From: DATATB01 sp036268995 | GTDB taxonomy: Bacteria > Planctomycetota > Planctomycetia > Pirellulales > PNKZ01 | DNA: 64,000 nucleotides | Reading direction: 5' to 3' | Assembly (NCBI GenBank): GCA_036268995.1 | Contig: DATATB010000095.1 | Coordinates: forward strand, 5,876-69,875 | Part shown: positions 1 through 7,931 of the stretch, one piece after another | Layout: each line of letters opens with the position of its first letter | Position numbering within the stretch: the first letter of the stretch is position 1 | Translations under genes and position numbers: made by a program | The notes under the pieces: generated by a model | Seen by the model: only the letters and a program-made list of their open reading frames with translations | What the model was told of the DNA's origin: nothing | The model's database searches: none

Positions 1-1
1 C

Positions 2-1045
2 AAGGACATCGACGCGGTGATCGTCTCGACGCCCGACCATATGCACGCGCCGATCGTGATGCCCGTCCTGCAACTCGGCAAACACGTGTACTGTCAGAAG
101 CCGCTGACGCACACGGTGTTCGAGGCCCGGCAAGTGACCGAGGCCGCCCGGCGTGCCGGCGTGGTCACGCAGATGGGCAACCAGATGCAGTCAGCCGAGT
201 TCTATCGCACGGCCGTGCGGCTGGTACACGACGGGGCCATCGGCAAGGTGAAGGAACTGCATTCCTGGCAGAGCGGCGTAATGAAATGGCTGCCGCCCGA
301 CGGCCGGCCGGCCGGCAGCGACCCGGTGCCCTCGACGCTCAACTGGAACGATTGGCTGGGCGTGGCCCCCGAGCGGCCGTACAAGGACAAGATTTACCAT
401 CCGTTCAATTGGCGTGGCTGGCAGGATTTCAGCAACGGCCAGTTGGGCGATTTCGGCTGCCATATCCTCGATCCGATCTTCATGGCCGTCGGCCTCAAGT
501 CCCCGCGCGAGATTCGAGCCGAGAGCCCGGCATTCGGTCACGACGCCTGGTACAAGAAGTCGACCGTGCAATATCTCTTTCCCGGCAATGAGCGCACGGC
601 CGAACCCATGCTGCACGTCACCTGGTACGACGGCGCGGAGCACATGCCGCCGCGCGAAGTGCTCGATATCCCGGAAAGCGTCAAATTGCCCGGCTCCGGT
701 TCGCTGGTCAAAGGCACCAAGGGCTCGCTGTTGATTCCGCACGGCAACGCGATGCCCAAGCTGCTGCCCGAAGACCGCTTTGCCGATTACAAACTCCCGG
801 AAGTCGGCAAAGTCGATCATTACACCTCGTGGGCCGATGCCTGCCGCGGCGAAGGCAAGACCACGTCGAACTTTGACTATGCCGGCCCGCTGACCGAGAC
901 GATTCTCTTGGGCACCGTGGCGATTCGCACGCCCGGCGAGACGCTCGAGTGGGATTCCAAGGCGCTGAAGATCACCAACTCGACGGCCGCCAATGCCCTG
1001 CTGACGAAGTCGTACCGCCCCGGCTGGGAAGTCAAATGGAGCTGA
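2..1045 (+). CDS. Gfo/Idh/MocA family oxidoreductase, 5'-truncated by the window edge
   Basis: The reading frame is open from base 2, so the N-terminus with the Rossmann glycine motif lies outside the window. What remains is about 347 residues. Near the visible start is the strand ending in VIVSTPDHMHAP, then YCQKPLTH, the position where this family usually has EKP; the lysine is kept. The rest is the alpha/beta C-terminal domain. Family members are NAD(P)-dependent sugar or inositol oxidoreductases; the substrate cannot be read from sequence. Planctomycetes carry many secreted or cytoplasmic paralogs. It is followed by a palindromic repeat and then mgtC on the same strand. Confidence 0.85.
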   Translation, partial: KDIDAVIVSTPDHMHAPIVMPVLQLGKHVYCQKPLTHTVFEARQVTEAARRAGVVTQMGNQMQSAEFYRTAVRLVHDGAIGKVKELHSWQSGVMKWLPPDGRPAGSDPVPSTLNWNDWLGVAPERPYKDKIYHPFNWRGWQDFSNGQLGDFGCHILDPIFMAVGLKSPREIRAESPAFGHDAWYKKSTVQYLFPGNERTAEPMLHVTWYDGAEHMPPREVLDIPESVKLPGSGSLVKGTKGSLLIPHGNAMPKLLPEDRFADYKLPEVGKVDHYTSWADACRGEGKTTSNFDYAGPLTETILLGTVAIRTPGETLEWDSKALKITNSTAANALLTKSYRPGWEVKWS

Positions 1046-1062
1046 GCTGAATCATTCAAATG

Positions 1063-1139
1063 GGGAGGGCGAGGCTCCTGCCGAGCCACCGGCGGCACGT
1101 CGAGCATGATGCCTGGCTCGGCGGGAGCCTCGCCCTCCC
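1063..1139. repeat. Intergenic palindromic repeat, family C, copy 1
   Basis: Two 25-base arms (1063-1087 and 1115-1139) are inverted copies with one mismatch that would still be a G-U pair in RNA. They are separated by 27 bases. The arm begins GGGAGGGCGAGGCTCC. A second copy with the same arms lies at 9669-9745. The element fills the gap between the Gfo/Idh gene and mgtC. Confidence 0.85.
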
Positions 1140-1163
1140 AGTTCGCCCCCTAGAGAGCCATGA

Positions 1164-1868
1164 ATGGAAGGCATGCCGCTGCACGTCGAGTGGACGGACA
1201 TCGCAGCGCGCTTGGCGCTGGCGGTGCTGGCCAGCGGCATCATCGGCTTCAATCGCGGCGAGCACGGACGCCCGGCGGGGCTGCGCACAACGCTGCTGGT
1301 TTGCCTGGCCGCCTGCGCCGCGATGATCGAAGCCAATCTGCTATTGCCCACCAGTCGCAAAGCGCCCGATTCGTTCGCCGTGTTCGACCTGATGCGTTTT
1401 CCGCTGGGCATACTGTCGGGCATTGGCTTTATCGGGGCCGGTGCCATCTTGCGCCGCGGCGACCGCATTCAAGGCGTGACCACCGCCGCCACGCTGTGGT
1501 ATGTCACGATGATGGGCCTGGTCATCGGCGGCGGGCAGCTCGCATTTGGCATGACGCTGGCGGTACTGGGTTTTTTCGTGCTCACCGTCTTGAAATGGGT
1601 CGAACAGCACGCGCCGCAGGAGAAAACCGGTCGGCTGGCGCTAATCATCGACGACACCGGCCCGACCGAGGAAGAACTGCGCGGCATCTTGACCGCCGGC
1701 GGGTTGAGAATCCGCGCGACGAGATTGGGATATGCCACGGCTTCGCGGCAACTCAAGCTCGATTGTGAAGTGACCTGGCGCGGCCGCCTGGCCGATTCGC
1801 GGCCGCCAGCCGTGTTGGATCAGCTCGTCGCGACGCCCGGGATCTTGAATTTGCGGTGGAAGCCGTAG
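1164..1868 (+). CDS. MgtC/SapB family membrane protein
   Basis: A 234-residue protein. The N-terminal 150 residues hold four or five hydrophobic helices with the family features: GIIGFNRGEHGRPAGLRTT near residue 25 and SGIGFIGAGAILRRGDRIQGVTTAATLW near residue 80-105. The C-terminal 80 residues are soluble and ACT-like in length. MgtC proteins act at the inner membrane in adaptation to low magnesium and often modulate ATP synthase; no specific role is shown here. ATG 1164 is chosen because the conserved helix starts about 15 residues later; an ATG four bases upstream is out of frame. The gene converges on the DUF2721 gene with a heptamer array between them. Confidence 0.85.
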   Translation: MEGMPLHVEWTDIAARLALAVLASGIIGFNRGEHGRPAGLRTTLLVCLAACAAMIEANLLLPTSRKAPDSFAVFDLMRFPLGILSGIGFIGAGAILRRGDRIQGVTTAATLWYVTMMGLVIGGGQLAFGMTLAVLGFFVLTVLKWVEQHAPQEKTGRLALIIDDTGPTEEELRGILTAGGLRIRATRLGYATASRQLKLDCEVTWRGRLADSRPPAVLDQLVATPGILNLRWKP

Positions 1869-1869
1869 G

Positions 1870-1905
1870 GGTCAGTGGTCAGCAACGGACCACGGACTAC
1901 TGACC
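1870..1905. repeat. Inverted period-7 array (GGTCAGT type) between convergent genes
   Basis: The array reads GGTCAGT, GGTCAGC, a single A, then ACGGACC, ACGGACT, ACTGACC, so the two sides are inverted heptamers. It begins one base after the mgtC stop and overlaps the last codons of the minus-strand DUF2721 gene, whose TAG stop (1897-1899) is inside the repeat. It can fold into a hairpin and may terminate both convergent transcripts. Related arrays lie at 7932, 26165 and 53836. Confidence 0.75.
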
Positions 1906-2397
1906 ATGCGCGTCGGCGGTGCTGACGAGATCATCGGTTTCTTCGGCCAGGATGCGCAGCGTCAGCCGGGTCTCGAAGACCAACAGGCCGCAGCCGACGA
2001 CCAGGCCGCCCACGCCGGCGAGACCCGCGAAGAAGGCCACGATCAGGGCCACATGCCGCAGCAAGTCGTGCCCGAGCACGAAAAAGCCGGCCCCCAGCAG
2101 CGAGACGAGGCTCGCGCCGGCAAACGAGCCGACCGAGACATAGAAGGCCGACAAGGCCCGCACCAGCAACAGCGACCGTCGCTGGGCATAGTGCAACTGC
2201 CGAATGCGCATCAAGCGGGTGCTTTCGCGCGAGCTTTCGTCGCCTTGAATCTCGGCCGACAACGTACGAATGCGGTCGACGGCCCGGGCAAAACGATTGC
2301 TCGTTCCCAGCCCCATCACCGACGACGCATTGGTCAGGATGGCCGGCGCGGCGATCAATGTCAGCAGGGCGAAGGGATTGGATTCGATTCCGTTCAT
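1897..2397 (-). CDS. DUF2721 family membrane protein
   Basis: A 166-residue protein starting MNGIESNPFALLTLIAAPA, matching the DUF2721 family in length and layout: one N-terminal hydrophobic helix (about 8-30), a charged middle with SNRFARAVDRIRTL, then two long hydrophobic helices (about 70-105 and 108-145). The function of the family is unknown. The start codon overlaps the nnrD stop (TAATG), so translation is probably coupled, making this the last gene of larB-nnrD-DUF2721. A much longer open frame upstream in the same frame is a shadow of nnrD. The C-terminal Gly-Gln and stop codon are contributed by the heptamer array. Confidence 0.8.
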   Translation of the reverse strand: MNGIESNPFALLTLIAAPAILTNASSVMGLGTSNRFARAVDRIRTLSAEIQGDESSRESTRLMRIRQLHYAQRRSLLLVRALSAFYVSVGSFAGASLVSLLGAGFFVLGHDLLRHVALIVAFFAGLAGVGGLVVGCGLLVFETRLTLRILAEETDDLVSTADAHGQ

Positions 2398-3275
2398 TAG
2401 CTGTGCCCTGCGTGCCGCTGAAACGCGTGCGGCAGAAACCGGATCAGATCGCTGCCGATCATCGACACCTGGCCCAACTCGGCCGCGGCCAGGTCGCCGG
2501 CCAGCCCATGCAGATACACACCCAGCCGCGCGGCATCGAAGGGCGACAGCCCTTGGCCGACGAGCGCCGTAATCATGCCGGTCAGCACGTCGCCCGTGCC
2601 GCCGGTGGCCATGCCGGGATTGCCGGTCGTGTTGTGGGCCGATTGCTGACCGTCGGTAATCAGCGTGCGATGCCCTTTGAGCACGACCACCACGCCGGTT
2701 TGCTTTGCCAATGTTTGGGCCTCTTGCTCCAACTGTTCGCGCGGCGCGTGTTTGTCGCCGGGCACCAGCCGGCGGAATTCGCCGGGATGTGGCGTGAGAA
2801 TGCGCGGGCCGGCCTGCTGGCCTAGCAAGTCGGGCCGGCGAGAAATTGCATTGAGCGCGTCGGCGTCGCAGACCATCGGCTGCGGGATACTGGCAAACAA
2901 CCAGGCCACCATGGCGGCCAGGCCCGGCGATTGGCCCAAGCCGGGGCCGATGCCGATAGAAGTGGCGCCGGCGGCCAGTGAAATCAATTGCGGCCGTGCG
3001 GCGCTGGAGATGCGGCCGTCGTCGTCGCAAGGCAGACCGATCGTCATGAAGGAAGGTTCGATGGGCGCCACCCAGGCCTGGCAGCAGGCCGGCACGGCTA
3101 CTTGCACCAGTCCGGCGCCGCAGCGCAGGGCCGCCATGCCCGACATCGAGATCGCGCCGGTCATGCCGCGCGAACCGCCCACCAACAGCGCGCGGCCGAA
3201 ATCGTACTTGTGGCTGTCCGCGCGGCGCGGCGGCAATTGCGGCAGGGGCGATTCGCTGGGCTGCTGTTCGGTCAT
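2397..3275 (-). CDS. nnrD: ADP/ATP-dependent NAD(P)H-hydrate dehydratase
   Basis: A 292-residue ribokinase-fold protein of the YjeF C-terminal family. It dehydrates the damaged S-form of NADHX/NADPHX using ADP or ATP. Visible motifs are GRALLVGGSRGMTGA near residue 30, IGPGLG near 110, TPHPGE near 162, and GNPGMATGGTGDVLTG near 220, the nucleotide-binding and catalytic Asp signature. The ATG at 3275 overlaps the larB stop (ATGA), giving a natural start. The epimerase partner is not fused, as in E. coli Nnr, but is a separate gene at 26655, so the two NAD(P)HX repair activities are split. Confidence 0.9.
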   Translation of the reverse strand: MTEQQPSESPLPQLPPRRADSHKYDFGRALLVGGSRGMTGAISMSGMAALRCGAGLVQVAVPACCQAWVAPIEPSFMTIGLPCDDDGRISSAARPQLISLAAGATSIGIGPGLGQSPGLAAMVAWLFASIPQPMVCDADALNAISRRPDLLGQQAGPRILTPHPGEFRRLVPGDKHAPREQLEQEAQTLAKQTGVVVVLKGHRTLITDGQQSAHNTTGNPGMATGGTGDVLTGMITALVGQGLSPFDAARLGVYLHGLAGDLAAAELGQVSMIGSDLIRFLPHAFQRHAGHS

Positions 3276-4048
3276 GCCTGGTTGCGGCTCCGATGGGCAT
3301 TGCGGGCGATGAGCCCGGCCAGGTAGCCGCCTTTGAAGCCCGCGTCGATGTTCACCACCGCCACGTTGCTGGCACAACTGTTGAGCATGCTCAGCAGCGC
3401 GGCGATGCCGCCCAGGTTCGCCCCGTAGCCCACGCTCGTAGGCACAGCGATCACGGGGCAATCGAGATAGCCGCCCACGACGCTCGGCAGGGCGCCTTCC
3501 ATTCCGGCCACGACAACCACCGCGTCGGCACCGGCGATTTCCGGCAATCGGGTTGGAAAGCGATGTGGCCCGGCCACGCCCACGTCCTGCACCATCGTCA
3601 CGCGGGCGCCGGTCCAGAGCGCGGTTTCGCGTGCCTCTTCGGCCACCGGCAAGTCGCTGGTGCCGGCCGTGACGACCGCCACGTGCGCGGGGGCCAGAGG
3701 GCTTGCGTCCCGGGTGCTCGCGAGGTCGATGCGAAAGGTCTTGGCCAGCGGATTGTAGCGGCCGGCCGGAAACATCGGCTCCAGGGCCGCAGCTTGTTCA
3801 AGCGAAATGCGCGTAGCCAACACCGGGGCGCCGCTGGCCAGCAGCGCGTGGAAGATCTTTTCCAGCGCGGCGACCGTCTTGCCGGGGCCGTACACGACCT
3901 CCGGAAAACCGCAGCGGCGCCGGCGATCGAGATCCACCTGCGCCTCGCCCACGTCGGCAATAGTGCCCAACTGATCGACAAAGTCGGTGATCGAGAGCCG
4001 GCCGGCCAAGAGGGCTTCGGCCGCCGCAGCCAATTGTTCGCGATTCAT
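3272..4048 (-). CDS. larB: Nickel pincer cofactor biosynthesis protein LarB
   Basis: A 258-residue protein with a PurE/AIR-carboxylase-like C-terminal half. In Lactobacillus LarB carboxylates and hydrolyses nicotinic acid adenine dinucleotide as the first step to the nickel pincer nucleotide. The signatures GVAGPHRF, VVVVAGMEGALPSVVGG and PVIAVPTSVGYGANLGG are clear, and the N-terminal 80 residues with GFPEVVYGPGKT are family-typical. No larC or larE is in this window, so the partners lie elsewhere or the enzyme serves another role. It is the first gene of a minus-strand operon, overlapping nnrD by four bases. Pairing with nnrD is notable because both act on NAD-type cofactors. Confidence 0.9.
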   Translation of the reverse strand: MNREQLAAAAEALLAGRLSITDFVDQLGTIADVGEAQVDLDRRRRCGFPEVVYGPGKTVAALEKIFHALLASGAPVLATRISLEQAAALEPMFPAGRYNPLAKTFRIDLASTRDASPLAPAHVAVVTAGTSDLPVAEEARETALWTGARVTMVQDVGVAGPHRFPTRLPEIAGADAVVVVAGMEGALPSVVGGYLDCPVIAVPTSVGYGANLGGIAALLSMLNSCASNVAVVNIDAGFKGGYLAGLIARNAHRSRNQA

Positions 4049-4119
4049 AGTCCGTCTATCGTAGTCTGAAAACCAAGCGGTTGGCGATCCCCTTTATCGG
4101 CCTGGCAAAAGCACCCTTG

Positions 4120-5700
4120 ATGCGCAAATCCAAGAAACGTCAATCCAACGAACTGCCCTCGGCCGGCTTCTGGGCCCGGCTGCCGATCGACCGCATCGGC
4201 CTGGTTCTGGGCCCGGCCGTGCTCGTCGGCTGGATCGCGCTCGTGCCTGCCGGCGGTCTCTCGCCCGAGGCGCATCGGCTGTCGGCCATCATGCTTTTGA
4301 CAATCATCTGGTGGATTGCCGAGCCGATTCCGATTCCGGCCACGGGGCTGGCGGCCGTGTCGCTGGCCGTGATCTTGGGCGCCGTGCCGTCGACTGGGAC
4401 GGGCGGGGCGTTTCAGCCGGCCCGGATTGTGCTCGAGCCGTTTGCCGATCCGAGCGTCTATTTTCTGCTGGGCGGCATGTTCATCGGCCGCGCCATGACG
4501 CGTCATGGCCTCGACCGCCGCATCGCGCTGTCGATCCTGTGTACGCGCTGGGCCAGCCGCACGGCTTCGACCGTGCTGCTGGGTGTCGGGCTTTCGGTCT
4601 CGCTCGTGTCGATGTCGATCAGCAATACGGCGGCCACCGCCATGATCTACCCCGTCACGATGGGCATCATTGCCGTGCTGGCTGCCGCCAGCGGTGCCGA
4701 GCATGGGCAGTTCGCGCGCTCGCCCTATGCCTCGACGCTGCTGCTGATGACGGCCTACGCGTCGAGCACCGGCGGCATTGCCACGCCCATCGGCACGGGC
4801 ACGAACGTGGTGGCGATGGGCTTTTTCGAACGGCCCGAATACCTGAACCGCTCGATCGACTTCCTCCGCTGGAGCATGGTCGGCGTGCCGCTGATGCTGG
4901 TGATCTTCGTTGGGCTGTTTTTCTGGCTGCGCCGGACGCATGCTTCGGCCAATCTCGATATGCCGGCCCTGCGCGACTATCTGCAAGCCGAACGGGCCGG
5001 GCTGGGCCCGTGGCGGCGCGGCGAGAAAAACGTTTTGGCCGTATTCCTAACGGTGGTCGCCTTGTGGGTCACGCCCGGCGTCCTGGCGGTGGTGGCAACT
5101 CCGGAAGTGCAGCAGGCTTTCAGCCATCGCTTTCCCGAAGAGATCACGGCGCTGTTGGCGCCGGTGCTCTTGTATCTCTTGCCGGTCGACTGGCGGCGGC
5201 GCGAGTTCTCGCTCTCCGGCGAAGATTTTCTGGCGATCGACTGGGGCACGATGATCTTGTTCGGAACCGGCCTGGCCCTGGGCCGGCTAATGGTGCTCAC
5301 GCACCTGGCCGCGGCCGTGGGCCAGCACGCGTTCGATTGGCTGGGAACCAGCGACGTGTGGATCATCACGGCCCTGGCCATCGTCGGCGGCATCGTGCTC
5401 AGCGAGTTCACCAGCAACGCGGCCACCGTCAGCACGCTGATCCCAGTGATCTGGGGCATTTGCAGCTACGGGCACATCGATCCGATTCCGCCGCTGATGG
5501 GCGCCACCTTTGCGTCCAGCTTTGGCTCGGCCCTGCCCGTCTCGACGCCGCCCAATGCCATCGTCTATGGCAGCGGGTTGATCCCCGTGCGGCGGATGGT
5601 TGGCGCCGGACTGGGCCTGGACATCATCAGCGGGCTGAGCATCTGGTGCGTGCTGCGGATCGCGTTTGCGCTCGGCTGGACGCCGATATTGCCGCAGTAA
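4120..5700 (+). CDS. SLC13/DASS family sodium-dependent anion transporter
   Basis: A 526-residue polytopic inner-membrane protein. Two family hallmarks are visible: SISNTAATAM near residue 167 and TSNAATVSTLIPV near residue 435, the repeated Ser-Asn-Thr/Ala substrate and sodium-binding motifs. Other features are WWIAEPIPIPATGL near the first helices and a hydrophilic loop around 285-305. Relatives carry dicarboxylates or sulfate into the cell with sodium; the substrate is not predictable. ATG 4120 is preferred over an in-frame TTG 39 bases earlier. The gene starts divergently from larB about 70 bases away and ends at a strong palindrome shared with the convergent pyrophosphatase gene. Confidence 0.88.
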   Translation: MRKSKKRQSNELPSAGFWARLPIDRIGLVLGPAVLVGWIALVPAGGLSPEAHRLSAIMLLTIIWWIAEPIPIPATGLAAVSLAVILGAVPSTGTGGAFQPARIVLEPFADPSVYFLLGGMFIGRAMTRHGLDRRIALSILCTRWASRTASTVLLGVGLSVSLVSMSISNTAATAMIYPVTMGIIAVLAAASGAEHGQFARSPYASTLLLMTAYASSTGGIATPIGTGTNVVAMGFFERPEYLNRSIDFLRWSMVGVPLMLVIFVGLFFWLRRTHASANLDMPALRDYLQAERAGLGPWRRGEKNVLAVFLTVVALWVTPGVLAVVATPEVQQAFSHRFPEEITALLAPVLLYLLPVDWRRREFSLSGEDFLAIDWGTMILFGTGLALGRLMVLTHLAAAVGQHAFDWLGTSDVWIITALAIVGGIVLSEFTSNAATVSTLIPVIWGICSYGHIDPIPPLMGATFASSFGSALPVSTPPNAIVYGSGLIPVRRMVGAGLGLDIISGLSIWCVLRIAFALGWTPILPQ

Positions 5701-5704
5701 TTAT

Positions 5705-5773
5705 TGGCGAGCCGGGAGCGTTAGCGACCGGAGGACTTCGATCGCTCCGGTCGCTAACGCTCCCGGCTCGCCA
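5705..5773. terminator. Perfect 29-bp inverted repeat between convergent genes
   Basis: Arms 5705-5733 and 5745-5773 are perfectly complementary over 29 bases with an 11-base loop. The arm starts TGGCGAGCCGGGAGCG. It lies 4 bases after the SLC13 stop and 8 bases before the pyrophosphatase stop, so it is placed as a bidirectional terminator, although there is no T-tract. It is also likely a dispersed intergenic repeat (family B). Confidence 0.75.
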
Positions 5774-5781
5774 GGCGTCGT

Positions 5782-6321
5782 TCACACCTTATGCCGCTCG
5801 CGGTAGCGCTGCACGGCCGAATGGACTTCGGCGGTGGCGGCGTGGGCATTGTCCCAGCCGCCGGGCTCGATGGTCACGCCTTCGAGCTGCTTGTACGTCG
5901 CGAAAAAATGCTCGACCTCGCGGAGGAAGTGCGTTTCCACGTCTTCGAGATCCTGATATTCGGCAAACAGCGGATCGAAGTGCGGCACGCCCAGCACCTT
6001 GAAATCGTTGACACCGCGATCCCGCATGCGGAACAAGCCCACCACGCGGGCTTCGATCAGGCAGCCGCTGAAGGTCGGCTCGTTGACCATGACCAGAATG
6101 TCCAGCGCGTCGCCGTCTTCGGCCAGCGTCTGGGGGATGAAGCCATAATCGCCCGGATAGTGGCTGGACGAATACAGATAGCGGTCCAGGCGGATTAGCC
6201 CGGTGGCCTTGTCCACCTCGAACTTGCTGCGGCGGCCCTTGGGGATTTCGACGATGGAATTGACGACGCGGGGGATATTGGTCCCCGGCGAGACGTTCAT
6301 GTAGGGGCTGGACTCGAACAT
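5782..6321 (-). CDS. ppa: Inorganic pyrophosphatase, family I
   Basis: A 179-residue soluble enzyme that hydrolyses pyrophosphate to phosphate. Family I motifs are present in order: EIPKGRRSKFEVDK, YPGDYGFIPQT, and the metal-binding signature EDGDALDILVM. The C-terminal HFFATYKQLEG is also typical. Start choice is uncertain: ATG 6321 (MFESS) gives the usual length, ATG 6300 would be seven residues shorter, and the open frame further upstream has no similarity to the family. No strong Shine-Dalgarno is seen at either. It lies downstream of csrA on the same strand with about 160 bases between. Confidence 0.92.
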   Translation of the reverse strand: MFESSPYMNVSPGTNIPRVVNSIVEIPKGRRSKFEVDKATGLIRLDRYLYSSSHYPGDYGFIPQTLAEDGDALDILVMVNEPTFSGCLIEARVVGLFRMRDRGVNDFKVLGVPHFDPLFAEYQDLEDVETHFLREVEHFFATYKQLEGVTIEPGGWDNAHAATAEVHSAVQRYRERHKV

Positions 6322-6480
6322 GCTGCGGCTGATCCCGGTCGGCGCTGGTTTGCGTCCCAGGTTAATTCTCAGGCCGGCCGGATGTAAGGGGGCGCGGCAA
6401 TTTCTGCCGCGCGAAACCGCGATTCCGGCTCGCAAGACAGTCCGGCGCTAGCACGGCCGGCCAGTTGCCCCGCGACAGAT

Positions 6481-6687
6481 TTAGGGGCCTGCGGCCGCTT
6501 CGCAGCCGGCGCTGACCAGGTCCCGTCGCCTGGGAGGGGCATCGAGCAATTCGCCGCGCTTGAAGCGCACCTCGTCGGGCGCCACCAGGCCCAGCTTCAC
6601 GCGGTTGCCCTGGACTTCGAGGATTTGTACGCGGATCGAGTCGCCGATCAGCACTTCCTCGCCGATTTTGCGGGTCAGTACGAGCAC
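6481..6687 (-). CDS. csrA: Carbon storage regulator / translational regulator CsrA
   Basis: A 68-residue protein starting at GTG 6687. The Shine-Dalgarno AGGAGGA at 6694-6700 sits at ideal spacing and decides this start; the longer frame upstream is not coding. The N-terminus reads (M)LVLTRKIGEEVLIGD, followed by VQILEVQGNRVKLGLVAPDEV, the RNA-binding beta strands of CsrA, with the conserved Arg near position 45. CsrA dimers bind GGA motifs in leaders of mRNAs and block ribosome access. The tail after residue 50 is Arg/Ala-rich and not conserved. The upstream leader contains an A/T-rich motif also seen at 7361. Confidence 0.93.
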   Translation of the reverse strand: MLVLTRKIGEEVLIGDSIRVQILEVQGNRVKLGLVAPDEVRFKRGELLDAPPRRRDLVSAGCEAAAGP

Positions 6688-6783
6688 GGCAGTTCCTCCT
6701 TGCGCGGCCGGTTGCGGCCACAACCTTGCGAACCACACAAAAAATATTCCGCGCTGCAAAAGCCATCGCCGCCTGCGCGACCG

Positions 6784-6990
6784 CTAGATAATCTCGGCCT
6801 CGTGGGCCGGCTGCACGAGCCACTCGGGCCCGCCTTCGCAATCGTCTTCGCACAGCGTATGGCAGCGTGCGCAGCGCATCTGTCCACGGACTTCCACCAG
6901 CCTGCCTGTGCACGCAGGACACGCCGGCAGCTCGAAATGTTCGCGCTGCTGGTTCGAAACGGGCGTCTGCTGTTTTTGCATGGCGATCAT
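6784..6990 (-). CDS. Small zinc-ribbon protein, hypothetical
   Basis: A 68-residue protein with cysteine pairs CPAC (24-27) and CARC (40-43), a classical zinc-ribbon spacing, plus C47 and C51 and an acidic tail. Start ATG 6990 follows AGGAGG with four-base spacing; an in-frame ATG nine bases later is possible. It may be the first gene of a small transcript with csrA, 96 bases downstream. No function can be named; short zinc ribbons of this type often bind nucleic acid or partner proteins. Confidence 0.7.
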   Translation of the reverse strand: MIAMQKQQTPVSNQQREHFELPACPACTGRLVEVRGQMRCARCHTLCEDDCEGGPEWLVQPAHEAEII

Positions 6991-7642
6991 TGCGCCTCCT
7001 TTCGTGTTCTAGCTAGCTGTTCATCCGTGGGCGAGTGTAAGCGCAGGTCGTTAGACGATTGTGTGCCGTACGTTTCTTTCCGATGACACGCGCGGAGAGA
7101 GGCTGGTCGCGATCAAGAAAAGAAGAAGCAAAGAAGACTGACCACGGATGGCACGGATGCCACGGATGATGAGAAGTCGGTCGACGCGTTGCGGATTGCC
7201 GATGGTTGGTTGAAGCGTTTCGATGGTCGGCGCGAGCGCGCGTTTGAAGATTGATTTTCAGGCGCGATCGAGCGCTCGCTTTCCATCGATGTGCGTCGCG
7301 CATCGTCGCGCTGTGCGCGCTGGCGCGGCGCGCGGTTGTAAGCGCGACGAGAGGCGTGCGCAAAAAATATTTCGCGCGCCGAGCAAAAAGGTGTTGCCAA
7401 AATTAACAAGATTCGTACAAATGATAGCAATGAGCTTCTCCATGCAGACAAGTTTGGCTCTCTCGCTCGTGCGGCAACGAAGCTGCGCGCGTCGTTGCTC
7501 GCTGGAGTTTGTGAGCGAGAGCGCCTGACGATAGGAGGTCGTTTCTTGTCAACGGTGGGTATCGCGCTTGCAAGTCGCGCGGCCGACACGAGTCAGCCAA
7601 CGACTGCAAGAGCCCACCAAACTTTTTTCGGAGGACGAACGC
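6991..7642. other. 652-bp noncoding region upstream of the lysine-rich gene
   Basis: No convincing gene is seen; long open frames here are Arg/Ser-rich shadows. Contents: a tandem CACGGATGN nonamer (three copies, about 7144-7170); an A/T-rich motif CGCGAAATATTTTTTG on the minus strand at about 7361-7380, which also occurs upstream of csrA; and a weak sigma-70-like pair TTGCCA (7394-7399), 16 bases, TACAAA (7416-7421), facing the lysine-rich gene. If that promoter is used, the leader would be about 215 bases. Confidence 0.45.
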
Positions 7643-7738
7643 GTGGCCAAGAAGAAAGCGGCGAAGAAGGGTGTGAAGAAGGCGACCAAGAAGAGCACGA
7701 AGAAGAAGGGTGCCAAGAAGGCCGCCAAGAAGAAGTAG
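7643..7738 (+). CDS. 31-residue lysine-rich histone-H1-like basic protein
   Basis: A GTG start at 7643 is preceded by CGGAGGAC at 7630-7637 with good spacing, and the frame runs to TAG at 7736-7738. The product has 31 residues, 17 of them lysine, with Ala, Gly, Thr, Ser and Val between runs of KK or KKK. The AKKAAKK pattern resembles the C-terminal tails of bacterial histone-H1-like proteins and of Hc1/Hc2, so DNA or RNA binding is a reasonable inference. The lysines are nearly all AAG. A strong hairpin lies 135 bases downstream. It could be an extremely short stand-alone nucleoid protein or a remnant of a longer one. Confidence 0.65.
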   Translation: MAKKKAAKKGVKKATKKSTKKKGAKKAAKKK

Positions 7739-7873
7739 CACCTTTGAACCGCAGGCGGCTTTGACGCGCAGGACGCGCCGTCTCGATGGAGGCTGAGTCC
7801 TTTAGGACTGGCCCAGCAGGACGCGCCCGGAAGCCTCATTCCGCCGCCCAACTTCTCTTGCAACGACGAGAAA

Positions 7874-7906
7874 GAGCCGCAAATCTCATAGCGAGGTTTG
7901 CGGCTC
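7874..7906. terminator. Strong hairpin, probable bidirectional terminator
   Basis: A 14-base-pair stem starting GAGCCGCAAA (7874-7887 with 7893-7906) closes a five-base loop ATAGC, with one G-U pair. It is followed by TAACGTTTT. It lies between the lysine-rich gene and the convergent apbC gene. Confidence 0.7.
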
Positions 7907-7931
7907 TAACGTTTTGCAGGGGAAGAAGTTA

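Noticed and set aside
1897..3300. A 467-residue minus-strand open frame
   Set aside because: Only the last 166 residues (DUF2721) are coding; the rest is a shadow of nnrD in another frame, with no family similarity.
4045..4986. A 313-residue antisense frame opposite the SLC13 gene
   Set aside because: Composition (Arg, His, Gln) and lack of start signals mark it as shadow.
7113..7589. A minus-strand 158-residue Arg/Ser-rich frame
   Set aside because: No Shine-Dalgarno, low-complexity basic composition, and it crosses tandem repeats; treated as noncoding.
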